64,000 nucleotides of DNA from an uncultured Draconibacterium sp. (GTDB lineage: Bacteria; Bacteroidota; Bacteroidia; Bacteroidales; Prolixibacteraceae), in the NCBI RefSeq assembly GCF_913060805.1, contig NZ_CAJXTC010000019.1, positions 41,603-105,602 on the forward strand, read 5' to 3'. Positions 1 through 9,489 of this stretch are shown one piece after another. The notes under the pieces are model-generated. The model was not told the DNA's origin. It saw only the letters and a list, made by a program, of their open reading frames with translations, and ran no database searches. Made by a program: the position numbers and the translations under genes. How positions within the stretch are numbered: position 1 is the stretch's first letter; each line of letters starts with the position of its first letter.

Positions 1-1599
1 AACTACCAGAAAGACGATACTCCGGGAATTGCTTTTATGCCCGACAGTCTGCCAAATACTAATGGCGATATTGGTATTTTCAGTGGTGTAGCCTCGCACG
101 AGCAGGGCAAGAACCTGGGAACCGGAAAAGAAATATTTGATGCCACATTGAATTACCGCCTGTACATGACCGAGCATACTTACTGGACCAGTATCACTTC
201 GTACCGTAAAACTGATGCCTCATCGCGATGGGATGGCGACGGTACGGCATCAGCAGCCATCGATATGGCCGAGTATGCCGGGTCATCACAATTCTACCAG
301 GAAATTCGTGGAAATTTTTCGCAAAACAGCCGATTGAACGGTTCGTTGGGAGGTAGTTTCTGGCGCGAAAAAGCAGACCAGACTTACTGGTTTTCGCCAA
401 ACGAACAACATTTGGCAAGTTTGATGCTGCTGCCCCAGCCAACACCCGTTATGCCCGATGGCCAACCGATGGTAATTCCTTCCATTCCAAATTACGATCC
501 GGAATTGGATACAACAATCTACATCCCTCTTCCAACAAATCATGAAGAAGAAATGTACAGCAAAGCCACGAATATGGCAGTGGAAGGATTTATGGACCTG
601 AACTACCAGATTTCGCGGAAGTTTTTTGTTTCGGCAGGAGTGCGAATGGTTTACGACCGCTATAAACTGAACAGTGAATCTTCGTTTATAAGTGGTTCGC
701 CATCAGTGCTGGGATCATTTACCGGCAACTATCCCAACGTTTTCTTTTTGCCTTACGACTCAAAAGAGATCAAGAAAAATACTCTTTCGTTTACCTGGCA
801 CGGTGGTTTAAAATACCGCTTTAACGAATACGGAAATGTTTATGCCAATTACTCGCGCGGACGCCGACCAGCCGTACTGCAATTTACGTCAACAGGTGAA
901 GAGGAAGTGCTGGAACCGGAAATTCTGGACAATTTCGAGTTGGGTTTTAAAGGCGCATTTTACGACCGCGTGTTTGTTGATGTAAACGGATTCTATTCGC
1001 TTTACAAAGATTTCCAAACGCGTGCGTGGGTGGCCGACAGCGAAACAGGTGAATACAACCTGCTGTTTAAAGATGGTGGACAGGCAACATCGTATGGTGC
1101 CGAAGCGAATTTACGTGTAGCCATTATCGAGCAGCTTGACCTCTTTGCCAATTATGCCTGGTTAAAAACCGAGTTCGACTCCACCGATGTAGATGGAGCG
1201 GCACAGTTGTATGCAGGAAACGTTTTTAGTTTGGCACCGGAACACAGTTTTGCCGTTGGATTGAATGCGCGCGTGAACATCACACCCAACATTAAGCTGT
1301 TTGTAACGCCATCGTACTCGTATAAATCGCATATGTATTTCGAGGATGCCAATACTCCCGGCCTGGAGCAGGACGGTTATGGATTGCTGAATATTAGTGG
1401 CGGACTGGAACTGGCCGATCCTAACATTCGATTAACCGTTTGGGCCAACAATGTGCTCGACGAACAATTTATTACCAGTGCCGGAAATACCGGAAGCTTG
1501 TTTGGTGTACCAACCTTTGTACCGGGCTCTCCTCAGATGATCGGTACTAAGTTGACGTGGAACTTTACTAAGGAGGAAAGGCGAAGAAGGAGGAGATAG
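1..1599 (+). CDS. TonB-dependent outer-membrane receptor, 3' part
   Basis: The reading frame is open from base 1, so the gene starts upstream of the window and the listed ATG at 37 is internal. The visible 532 residues look like the beta-barrel of a TonB-dependent receptor: alternating aromatic strands, a typical 'VYANYSRGRRP' strand, and a late 'NVLDEQFITSAGNTG' segment as in siderophore-receptor barrels. The plug domain and TonB box lie outside the window. Such receptors import chelated metals, vitamins or glycans across the outer membrane; the substrate cannot be told. The usual aromatic end (LTWNF) is followed by an unusual basic extension TKEERRRRRR, which could be a stop-codon loss into purine-rich DNA. 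Confidence 0.9.
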   Translation, partial: NYQKDDTPGIAFMPDSLPNTNGDIGIFSGVASHEQGKNLGTGKEIFDATLNYRLYMTEHTYWTSITSYRKTDASSRWDGDGTASAAIDMAEYAGSSQFYQEIRGNFSQNSRLNGSLGGSFWREKADQTYWFSPNEQHLASLMLLPQPTPVMPDGQPMVIPSIPNYDPELDTTIYIPLPTNHEEEMYSKATNMAVEGFMDLNYQISRKFFVSAGVRMVYDRYKLNSESSFISGSPSVLGSFTGNYPNVFFLPYDSKEIKKNTLSFTWHGGLKYRFNEYGNVYANYSRGRRPAVLQFTSTGEEEVLEPEILDNFELGFKGAFYDRVFVDVNGFYSLYKDFQTRAWVADSETGEYNLLFKDGGQATSYGAEANLRVAIIEQLDLFANYAWLKTEFDSTDVDGAAQLYAGNVFSLAPEHSFAVGLNARVNITPNIKLFVTPSYSYKSHMYFEDANTPGLEQDGYGLLNISGGLELADPNIRLTVWANNVLDEQFITSAGNTGSLFGVPTFVPGSPQMIGTKLTWNFTKEERRRRRR

Positions 1600-1736
1600 A
1601 AATTGAATTTCGAATGTTGATTAACGATTTGGGATTTTTGAAGGAATCAGCATTTCGCAGTTGGCATAACACCGAACCAGCCCTGCAATACATACCTTGT
1701 TACAAACAGTTTACATTTTATTCAACTTAATCACAA

Positions 1737-2354
1737 CTAATGAAATCTTTTATAAATTCTTTTTGTGTCTACATCAACTAATTGACGGTGATTGGGTGAA
1801 TACACAAATAACTCAGGTCTGTTTTGGCACTCATGTTCCGTCTCGAATACATAATTCTCGAATTTTATGGAGTCATTTATGATTTTATATTCTCCAATTA
1901 AGTCATGAATTAATTCACCTCCTTTTGCAGATTCTTGGTACTTGAAGATTCCATTAATCAGTCGTAACTCGACAAAACCATTTTCGTAGGTCGTATAATA
2001 TTTCTTTCCAAATGAATTGTCATACGTTGATGAAAGACTTTTAACCTTATTCTTCTCGGGTTTCCTAATTGAATAAATAAGTTTCAAATCATTTCCGATT
2101 TCCTGCTTTGCATCTTTTGTCCCGAGTTTCTTAAAGTCGACGTAATAGCTGTCACCTACCGAATAAACATATTTAATTTTTCGACTGTAACTTTGTACTT
2201 GTTCATTTGGAAATATCTCAATTACTTTTCCTGAAATCTCACCGGTTTTTCCCATTAAAAACGTTTGTGTCTTAAATCCGGTCCAACCTGTATAGGCAAG
2301 TATCGAGCCCAATAAAACTCCTAAAACCCAAAGATTTAAATTTCCTTTTCGCAT
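1737..2354 (-). CDS. Small membrane-anchored hypothetical protein
   Basis: I do not recognise the family with certainty. From the chosen start (MRKGNLNL) there is one N-terminal membrane helix, roughly residues 7-25, followed by a soluble domain of about 180 residues. That domain begins with a pattern (GEISGKVIEIFPNE... YVYSVGDSYYVDF) like DUF3592-type membrane proteins. The ORF track start 51 bases upstream gives a polar leader without membrane character, so the internal ATG is preferred. It is followed on the same strand, in the opposite genomic direction, by nothing obvious, and the next gene upstream (exported protein) is 100 bases away. Confidence 0.55.
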   Translation of the reverse strand: MRKGNLNLWVLGVLLGSILAYTGWTGFKTQTFLMGKTGEISGKVIEIFPNEQVQSYSRKIKYVYSVGDSYYVDFKKLGTKDAKQEIGNDLKLIYSIRKPEKNKVKSLSSTYDNSFGKKYYTTYENGFVELRLINGIFKYQESAKGGELIHDLIGEYKIINDSIKFENYVFETEHECQNRPELFVYSPNHRQLVDVDTKRIYKRFH

Positions 2355-2458
2355 GTGTATTATATTGTTTGGAACAGTTACGTGTCTGTGGTCGGGTGTT
2401 AACATGACATATTACAAATTGTAATATACTGGTTTTATTTTTATCATTGGTGTACTTC

Positions 2459-3154
2459 TTAATCTCTTCCATAAAACTCCCTATCAAGAACTTTATACCC
2501 TAAAATGAAATAATGGTCGGAGTTTTTGAACGAATAATCATCTAAATCAGCAGGGGGATAATTAGGCCCGCAAAATTTTCGTACCATGTGCCCACCGGAA
2601 TTTACTTCCCATCCGGCACTATATAACAATAGAGGTATATTTTTCTCTAGCTCAAATTCTGTTTCTGCGAATTTTCTTAGAAAGTATGTGTCGTACTCAG
2701 GTCTGGGCAATATACTTTTCCCGAATTGTACTCCACTACTAAGTCTGAACCGAAAACGAAGTCTCTCTGTTTTATCCGAACCGTCAGGTATCTCTGTAAT
2801 GATCCTCAGATTTTTTACGTACTCATATCGAGCCCGATTATCCCTGATTTTCCAATGTTTTGTAGAAACTCCTCCAATTATCGTGTCTTTTACAAGTTTT
2901 GTTTTTTCATATTCTTGAATATAGAACCTTAATGAGTAATCTTTATCTTGAGGAATTGGAAGATTCCATTTATAAACGTTAATACCCAATTGTACCAGCG
3001 CATCCCTAAAATCATTCATGTTGAAGATCGTAAAGTTCTCATCAGAAACTGTGTCGCTGATTGTATAGTCCATATATTCGTTTTGGGCATTTGTGGAATA
3101 AGAAATACAAAGTACAAGAATAAGTACTGAGATAAGTGCTGATGTTGTTTTCAT
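2459..3154 (-). CDS. Exported hypothetical protein
   Basis: A 231-residue protein with a clear Sec signal peptide (MKTTSALISVLILVLCISYSTNAQ, cleavage near residue 23). The mature part has no motif I recognise. The C-terminal half contains a glycine and proline rich stretch (GGHMVRKFCGPNYPPADLD). It is probably periplasmic or surface exposed. It lies just upstream of the membrane-anchored hypothetical gene in the same orientation, and the two may form a small transcription unit. Confidence 0.6.
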   Translation of the reverse strand: MKTTSALISVLILVLCISYSTNAQNEYMDYTISDTVSDENFTIFNMNDFRDALVQLGINVYKWNLPIPQDKDYSLRFYIQEYEKTKLVKDTIIGGVSTKHWKIRDNRARYEYVKNLRIITEIPDGSDKTERLRFRFRLSSGVQFGKSILPRPEYDTYFLRKFAETEFELEKNIPLLLYSAGWEVNSGGHMVRKFCGPNYPPADLDDYSFKNSDHYFILGYKVLDREFYGRD

Positions 3155-3316
3155 GGTTTTAAATTTTCTGGTTTTTAACTGTCTAGTCTTAGAATACGGC
3201 TACAAGACAAACAAAACTAAATAGCAGTAAAATTGTAATTAGTTAAAGTTTTTATTTGGGTTAAATTATCTACGACGTATTTCACTATCAGCTTGTAATG
3301 AAAAAAAGACACTTTT

Positions 3317-5158
3317 TTATTGAACTCTTGTAGTATCAGCAACAGCTAAAACATTTTTCATTCTTGCTGTTAGCTTATCCATCTCCAAACTAGGTCGGAC
3401 TATCTCCTCCGGAAATAAATGATGGATCTGTTCCACATGCATACTATTTTTCCACAACATGTGATCAATTTTTTTCACATCCTTAGAACAAATCTGCTGT
3501 GTTTCCGAACCATGTTCGAAAGTCGTATTAACACGATAATAATGCCTCTTTTTTTCTTCCCTATCCAACTCATACAACTCCTTTTTCCACACCTTTAAAT
3601 CGCGTTCGAATTCATCCAGGTCTTTGTATGTTTTATTTCCCAATACAATCGTCCCATCATAGCGCACGAGCATTTCCATTGGTTTTGGTTCGGGCGACGG
3701 TTTCCCGTCAAAAGGCAACCAAATAGTTGTTCTGGGATTTCTGGGCGTTTCGTACGAAAACCGTACGGGCACGATCTCGTTTACTGTTTTCTGCTGCTCT
3801 TCATCCAGATCGAAATATTTCTTTCCGAACAAAATAAATGCTTTTGCTTCCCTGGCTTCGAGGTAAGCTTCTCCTAGTTGCCGTAAGGTAAAGTTTATCG
3901 CTTCTCTCGACGATTCAATATCGTTGCGATATGAAATCAAGCCTTCAAAAACTTTAACTTTGCCGATTCCCGGAATTTCCTTTTCAATAAAATCAGGCGC
4001 TCCATTTCCTCCGGGATTGACTCCCTGTAAAAAACCGGAAGCTATTGTTTTGATACTTTCTTTCGAAGCCTTTTCACCCTCCACCAGGTATTCATCTTTT
4101 ACATTCATTAAAATTACCAGAACATTGTTCTCCTTTTCCGATAGTTTATTCCGGTCAATTTCAGGATCAAAAAATCCATCGCCAATATTATCAATGTTCC
4201 ATTTCGCGAGCCACTGCTCCGCCTTATTTTCCGTGTAACGTACCGGAATAAAATCTGCTGATTTTGTAATCAAATCGGGTCGTGCAAATGCTTGTAAAAG
4301 CACAATTATCAAGGGCACAAAGAGAATCATCTTCACCATGCCCCATTTCCGACGTTTTGTTTTTGTCATCATTTTTAATCGTTTTACAATGGGTTTTTGA
4401 GTAAAATGGTGTGCCATGGCAAAACGTCTTTCGCCAACGGCCTTCTCCAATACCAGTAACTGGTATTTTTGTGCATCGATGCCTGTATTAAGTACGGCCT
4501 CATCGGCCTGGTATTCGTGCACTAATTTCAAATCGCGGCGTAAGAGCCACATAAACGGATTGAAAAAATGTAGCGCAGTGAAGAGCTCACAAAACAATAA
4601 ATCAACAGCATGTTTATGCTTGATGTGCGCGTATTCGTGAGCCACTACTATATTTTTGTTTTCCAGAAAATCCTTCTCCGAAAGGACAACTTTATTCAGA
4701 AATGTAAAGGGTTGTACAACCTCCTTTACCACTGCCAAAACCATTTTTCGGAAGCGATGTTTCTCGGCTCTTTTTATGATGCCGGAAACCCGGTAAATTC
4801 CATAAAGAAGCCGAAAGAGCAAAAGCGAAATAATTGCTCCATAAAAAATCACCCAATAGTTAACCGGCTGACTTTGTTCCACAACCGGAGTGTGAATAAT
4901 CGCTGAATGATTCGCCGGTTGACTTAGAATAGGTGTTGAAACAATTTCGCGAACAATATTGGTCGGAGTCATTTCAATCTCCTTATAAAAAAGCTGAATG
5001 GTTAAGAATGGAATGGTTGCCGACAGCACCATAATGGAGAGCAAAATAAAGCGGTTTAAACGATGATTGGTATCGTTTCTGACGGTTACGCGAAACAAAC
5101 AATAAAGCAGAGCTAAACTAACCGACGATTTTATCAGGTAGGTTAAAAAGGGTGTCAT
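3317..5158 (-). CDS. BlaR1/MecR1-type M56 membrane metallopeptidase
   Basis: A 613-residue integral-membrane zinc protease of the M56 (BlaR1/MecR1) family. Membrane segments are visible near residues 5-24, 36-56, 99-122 and 273-292. The zinc motif HEYAH lies at 174-178, with the downstream HEYQADEA supplying the third ligand region. The C-terminal 320 residues are a periplasmic sensor-like domain unlike the penicillin-binding sensor of true BlaR1, so the ligand is unknown. It starts two bases after the stop of the BlaI-type repressor gene, the usual sensor-protease/repressor arrangement. By analogy, activation leads to cleavage of the repressor and derepression of the pair. Confidence 0.88.
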   Translation of the reverse strand: MTPFLTYLIKSSVSLALLYCLFRVTVRNDTNHRLNRFILLSIMVLSATIPFLTIQLFYKEIEMTPTNIVREIVSTPILSQPANHSAIIHTPVVEQSQPVNYWVIFYGAIISLLLFRLLYGIYRVSGIIKRAEKHRFRKMVLAVVKEVVQPFTFLNKVVLSEKDFLENKNIVVAHEYAHIKHKHAVDLLFCELFTALHFFNPFMWLLRRDLKLVHEYQADEAVLNTGIDAQKYQLLVLEKAVGERRFAMAHHFTQKPIVKRLKMMTKTKRRKWGMVKMILFVPLIIVLLQAFARPDLITKSADFIPVRYTENKAEQWLAKWNIDNIGDGFFDPEIDRNKLSEKENNVLVILMNVKDEYLVEGEKASKESIKTIASGFLQGVNPGGNGAPDFIEKEIPGIGKVKVFEGLISYRNDIESSREAINFTLRQLGEAYLEAREAKAFILFGKKYFDLDEEQQKTVNEIVPVRFSYETPRNPRTTIWLPFDGKPSPEPKPMEMLVRYDGTIVLGNKTYKDLDEFERDLKVWKKELYELDREEKKRHYYRVNTTFEHGSETQQICSKDVKKIDHMLWKNSMHVEQIHHLFPEEIVRPSLEMDKLTARMKNVLAVADTTRVQ

Positions 5159-5160
5159 GC

Positions 5161-5526
5161 TTACTCGTTTTTGCTGTTTTCAATCTCCGAAATCAACTTG
5201 CGTAAATCCTCAACCGAGAGGTTTTCTTCATCAACCAAAGCAGATACAACACTTTTGTACGAGTTATTAAAATACTTTTTCACCACGTTGCCCAGCGTTT
5301 GTTTGCTGTATTCTTCTTTGGTTACTGCAGCAAAGTAGCGATAGGTATTTCCAAACTTCTCGTGTGTAATGAATCCTTTTTCTTCCATCGCCCGAACCAT
5401 GGTAGAAAGTGTGTTGTAGTGCAGTTTCTGATCGGAATACAATTCCTTAAGTTCTTTAACGAACATGGGGCCTTTCTCCCAAAATAAACTAAGGATTTCT
5501 TCTTCTTTCGGAGTAAGTTTTTTCAT
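5161..5526 (-). CDS. BlaI/MecI/CopY-family winged-helix repressor
   Basis: A 121-residue protein matching the whole length of the BlaI/MecI family: an N-terminal winged helix (LTPKEEEILSLFWEKGP... YNTLSTMVRAMEEKGFI) and a C-terminal dimerisation helix region. It is expected to repress its own operon with the M56 protease and to be inactivated by that protease. The AT-rich upstream region (5530-5650) contains several near-symmetrical ATAGTT/AACTAT stretches that could be operators, but I cannot define one exactly. Confidence 0.9.
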   Translation of the reverse strand: MKKLTPKEEEILSLFWEKGPMFVKELKELYSDQKLHYNTLSTMVRAMEEKGFITHEKFGNTYRYFAAVTKEEYSKQTLGNVVKKYFNNSYKSVVSALVDEENLSVEDLRKLISEIENSKNE

Positions 5527-5539
5527 GGTTCAGACTTTT

Positions 5540-5925
5540 AAACTTTAAGCGATTGGCAATCTTATTCGTAGATTACAAAACAAATGTAACTATATTTTTT
5601 AGTTTTTCAACTATTATTCATAGTTATTGAACTAATTTGAATAGTTTGAATAATATTAACTGATATTCTGCTTATGTAATTTTTACTGGATTTCTTTGCA
5701 CCTTGGTTTTAGACATTAAAGACAACTTAAAGCTAAAGCCCTAATTGACAAAAATTATCTAACCCGTACCGGGTTATCGTTCCGGCAATTACACATTGCC
5801 TATTATAATCAAATCCGTTCCGGATTTTTAATATTATGCCATAAAACTCTGTAGGAGTTCGATTACAATAGCACCTAAATATATATGTTGAATTAACAAC
5901 CCGGTACGGGTTGGATCAGAATAAA
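5540..5925. repeat. Intergenic REP-like palindromic mosaic
   Basis: This stretch between the BlaI gene and the Asp-box protein holds no convincing gene. It contains a mosaic of short palindromes: AACCCGTACCGGGTT near 5760, AAATCCGTTCCGGATTT near 5810, and ACCCGGTACGGGTT near 5898, linked by AT-rich spacers, with ACTCTGTAGGAGTT between them. A related set occurs near 14,460-14,630. Such mosaics are common intergenic repeats in Bacteroidota. No linked transposase is visible in the window. Confidence 0.5.
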
Positions 5926-5962
5926 AAATGCCACCTGCTTATAAAAACAGATGGCATTTTTT
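5923..5962. terminator. Hairpin, probable bidirectional terminator
   Basis: The inverted repeat AAAAAATGCCA.CTG ... CAG.TGGCATTTTTT has one mismatch and is followed by a T-run on both strands. It lies downstream of the Asp-box gene. Confidence 0.6.
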
Positions 5963-5963
5963 A

Positions 5964-6000
5964 TTATTCAGCAGGTGACTTGAAGTCACCTGCTGAATAA
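5964..6000 (-). terminator. Perfect 17-bp hairpin after the Asp-box gene
   Basis: A perfect 17-bp inverted repeat with a three-base loop (stem containing AGCAGGTGACT) lies 14 bases after the stop codon of the gene ending at 6014. It probably ends or protects that transcript. Confidence 0.65.
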
Positions 6001-6013
6001 ACTCGCGGCTAAT

Positions 6014-9000
6014 TTACTCTTTCCATTCCGGTAGACGTCCCGGAGTCCATGGAGCATTCATCTTGTTAAGTTCGGCTTCCAGTGCAGGAACTTCTTTTTC
6101 AACAATATTTTTCAATGCTTCCAAAACAGGTGGGAATTCAGCTTTCAGAATTTCGTAAGCCTGCTTTTCAGTAGTGGTGATTCCCGTTGTCGATCCCATA
6201 TGTGTATAAGTAATATTACTTAAGCGGTTGTTCAACGGTACCTGTGCAGGAGGAATTTCTTCCGAACTTGCGCGGGCAGGCACACCATCCATTCTAAAAT
6301 TGAGCTCTTCTAAAGCCACTCCAATTGCGCGGGCTTTATCCATTAACTCCTGGCTGGCTCCCGGAGTAGCATAAATGGCTTGTTTAATTTTCTCCACTTT
6401 TGCAGTAGTTTCGCTAATCATCCGGTTGGTTCCAACAACTGCCAATGCCAGTTTATTCACTTTCTCTGCAAACTCAACATTTTCGTTGTAGTCTTCGGCA
6501 GGAAGTTCGGTATTGTTCAATTTCTTGCAGATAAACTCAACCGGCTCAACTAAATCGGTCAACTCGCCTTCGTGCCATAATTTCAGGCCCACTTTGTAAG
6601 TACCGGGCATCACCATAATACCACGGCCGGCACTGGTTATCGGATCATATTTATCGCGAATACGGGCATTAGCCGTTGCCGCATAAGTCATGTTCCAGTT
6701 CACGCGATTTACGCCTTTTGAAGGAGCTTTTGTAAACTGATCGATTACATTTCCATCATTATCGTAAATGGTAAATATCAGGTGCGTTTTTTCCTGCTGA
6801 CCTTCCAGTTGCAATTCGCGCCAGGTTGGTTGCGGAATTGGCTTCCCTTCTTTAAACAACTCTTTCTCTTCCTCTTTACGAAGTTGCCTTTGTGTTTTTG
6901 GCACCTCATTCAGGTAATAGGTAAAAGTTGCTCCGTATTCCGGATTTTTAGCTGTAAAATAAGTACTTCCCTGGTTACTTTTTCCGCTGGTTTGTGCAAA
7001 CATTAATGCATCTTTTATCGGGAAAATTTCAGCTTCGGTATTTTCAATATCCTCTGAAATTTCGCGCAACGGACTGTAATCGTCGAGAATGTAGAAACCG
7101 CGACCAAATGTTGCAGCGACAAGGTCGGTTTCGCGCTCCTGAATAGCAATGTCGAATACAGGAATAGTTGGCATTCCCGATTTCATTTGTACCCAGTTTT
7201 CGCCACCGTCAACAGTGAAAAAGATGCCAAACTCTGTTCCTACGAACAACAATTCAGGACGAACAAAATCCTGCATAATGGTATGAACCGATCCATTCTC
7301 AGGAAGATTCCCCGAAATGGAAGTCCATGTTTTTCCTTTGTCGGTACTTTTACAAACGTAAGGTTTAAAGTCGTCGCGTTTCAGGTTATCGAAAGTGGCA
7401 TAAACCACATTCGCATCAAAACGGTCGGCGCAAATGTCGCTTACAATCGTCAGCTCCGGCACTCCCGGAAAGCTTTTTACCTGGCTCCAGTTTTCGCCAT
7501 CTTCAGTAACCGAAATAACACCGTCATCGGTTCCGGCATACAACAGGCCTTCCTGTAATTTCGATTCTTCGAGCGCCACAATAGTTCCCCACTGCGATGT
7601 TGACACATCGCGAACCACAGCCTCGGCCGGCCAGTATTTACCCATAACCGGAATAGATGTGCGGTCGATTTGTGCAGTCAAATCATCGCTGATCACTTCC
7701 CAGGTATTACCGCGGTCGTCACTGCGGAAAACCTTGTTGGCCGCCATGTACAAACGCGTTTTATTATGCGGGCTGATAAACAATGGCGCATTCCAGTTCC
7801 ATTTGTAGGTCAGTTCGCCCTTGCGTTCAATAGGTTTAATACTTAAACTCTCGCCACTTTTTTTATCGTAACGGTATACATTTCCGTACTGATACTCCGA
7901 GTAAACGATGTTTGGATTTCCGGGCTCGATAGCACCCCAAAAACCATCGCCACCCAGCGTTGGAAACCACTCGTCGTTGATCACACCGCTTCGGCTGGTT
8001 GTTTGCGACGGACCACCCATTGAGTTGTTGTCCTGTGTTCCGCCGTAAACGTTGTAAAACGGCTCAGCATCATCCAAGTAAACACGGTAAAACTGCGTAA
8101 CCGGCAGGTTTTCTTTAAAATCGAAAGTTGTTCCGTTATCCCAGGTTTCGTAAATACCACCGTCGCCACCGATTATAAAATGATCGGTATCTGTCGGATC
8201 GATCCAAATGGCATGGTCGTCAACGTGACGGCCCGGATTTGGAATACGGTTCCAGCTTTTGCCACCGTCGTCGGTAACAAACGAGTAAGTCTCTGTTGAA
8301 TATACTTTATCGCGGTCTACCGGATCGCAAACAATTTCGTTGTAATACTGACCACTTGAATGGTGATCGCTCATTTTCGACCAGCTTTCGCCTTTATCTG
8401 TCGAGCGGAAAAAACCACCTTTATCTTCAGCCGCTTCCACGATCAGGTACACGTAATTCGGGTCAACCGGTGATACGTCAATTCCCATTCCGCCAATGTG
8501 TACAGATGGAAGTCCTTTCATGATTTTGCGCCAGTTTTCGCCACCGTCGGTACTTTTATATACTGCCGATTCAGGGCCACCACCAATTTTGGTGAACGAA
8601 GTTCTGCGGCGTTGCTCCGATGTTGCGTATAAAATGTCAGGATTTGAAGGGTCCATCACTACATTATTCACACCGGTGTTTTCGCTAATCTCCAGCACTT
8701 TGTTCCAGGTTTCGCCACCATCGGTACTTTTGTACAGGCCACGCTCCTCGCCCGGTCCCCATGCAGAACCTTCTGCAGCAACAAAAATAACATCCGAGTT
8801 CCGTGGATCGATTACAATTCCACCAATCTGACGGCTTTCTTTCAAGCCCATGTTTTTAAACGATTTTCCACCGTCGAGCGATTTATAAACGCCATCGCCA
8901 TAACCCAATGCACGCTGGTGGTTGTTCTCGCCTGTCCCAACCCAAACTACATTTGAGTTATTCGGATCGAGCACAACAACACTTGTTGAATACGAACCAT

Positions 9001-9286
9001 AATTATCGAAGATCGGTTTAAAAGTCGTTCCGTTGTTCGTGGTTTTCCACACGTTACCCGACGCAACAGCAACATAGTATTCGCTGTGGTTGTTTGGATT
9101 TACAGCAAAATCAGCAATCCGGCCGCTTGCCCATGCCGGACCAATACTTCGCCATTTCAGGCCACTAACCAGCCCCGAATTCACAAAAGGCTTGGTTTCT
9201 TCTTTTTTCTCCTCTTCGTTCTTTTTCGAAAAGGCCACTGTTGAAATTAAAAATACAGCAGTTAAAACTAATGCGAGTTTTTTCAT
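6014..9286 (-). CDS. Large exported Asp-box (BNR/VPS10-like) repeat protein
   Basis: A 1090-residue protein with an N-terminal signal peptide (MKKLALVLTAVFLISTVAFS) followed by a charged linker. At least eight Asp-box motifs of the S-x-D-x-G-x-x-W type are visible across roughly residues 100-730 (STDGGETW, STDGGENW, STDKGESW, TDDGGKSW, SDDRGNTW, STDKGKTW, TVDGGENW), as in sortilin/VPS10-like and sialidase-like beta-propellers. The last 300 residues form a separate C-terminal region with an FnIII-like part and a helical end. Related proteins are common in Bacteroidota and are often annotated as glycosyl hydrolases, but I see no catalytic residues that prove enzyme activity. Single-gene unit with its own terminator hairpins. 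Confidence 0.85.
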   Translation of the reverse strand: MKKLALVLTAVFLISTVAFSKKNEEEKKEETKPFVNSGLVSGLKWRSIGPAWASGRIADFAVNPNNHSEYYVAVASGNVWKTTNNGTTFKPIFDNYGSYSTSVVVLDPNNSNVVWVGTGENNHQRALGYGDGVYKSLDGGKSFKNMGLKESRQIGGIVIDPRNSDVIFVAAEGSAWGPGEERGLYKSTDGGETWNKVLEISENTGVNNVVMDPSNPDILYATSEQRRRTSFTKIGGGPESAVYKSTDGGENWRKIMKGLPSVHIGGMGIDVSPVDPNYVYLIVEAAEDKGGFFRSTDKGESWSKMSDHHSSGQYYNEIVCDPVDRDKVYSTETYSFVTDDGGKSWNRIPNPGRHVDDHAIWIDPTDTDHFIIGGDGGIYETWDNGTTFDFKENLPVTQFYRVYLDDAEPFYNVYGGTQDNNSMGGPSQTTSRSGVINDEWFPTLGGDGFWGAIEPGNPNIVYSEYQYGNVYRYDKKSGESLSIKPIERKGELTYKWNWNAPLFISPHNKTRLYMAANKVFRSDDRGNTWEVISDDLTAQIDRTSIPVMGKYWPAEAVVRDVSTSQWGTIVALEESKLQEGLLYAGTDDGVISVTEDGENWSQVKSFPGVPELTIVSDICADRFDANVVYATFDNLKRDDFKPYVCKSTDKGKTWTSISGNLPENGSVHTIMQDFVRPELLFVGTEFGIFFTVDGGENWVQMKSGMPTIPVFDIAIQERETDLVAATFGRGFYILDDYSPLREISEDIENTEAEIFPIKDALMFAQTSGKSNQGSTYFTAKNPEYGATFTYYLNEVPKTQRQLRKEEEKELFKEGKPIPQPTWRELQLEGQQEKTHLIFTIYDNDGNVIDQFTKAPSKGVNRVNWNMTYAATANARIRDKYDPITSAGRGIMVMPGTYKVGLKLWHEGELTDLVEPVEFICKKLNNTELPAEDYNENVEFAEKVNKLALAVVGTNRMISETTAKVEKIKQAIYATPGASQELMDKARAIGVALEELNFRMDGVPARASSEEIPPAQVPLNNRLSNITYTHMGSTTGITTTEKQAYEILKAEFPPVLEALKNIVEKEVPALEAELNKMNAPWTPGRLPEWKE

Positions 9287-9489
9287 AGAATATTTATTTG
9301 AATTATGATATCATCAGTACGAAACGATTGGTGAATAATACGCGTGAACCATTTATCTTAAGCTCAATTTGCGCATAAACCTTAGGTTTAGTTTTTCGGT
9401 TGATGAAAATAATAAATATTACTTTGCTGAAAAAAGATTTATGTCACTAAGACATACTTCAACATTTTTGGACAAGAAGAATCGGGAGA

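Noticed and set aside
6782-9308. Several long ORFs opposite the Asp-box gene
   Set aside because: Shadows of a strongly biased coding gene in the other frames; no start context or domain.
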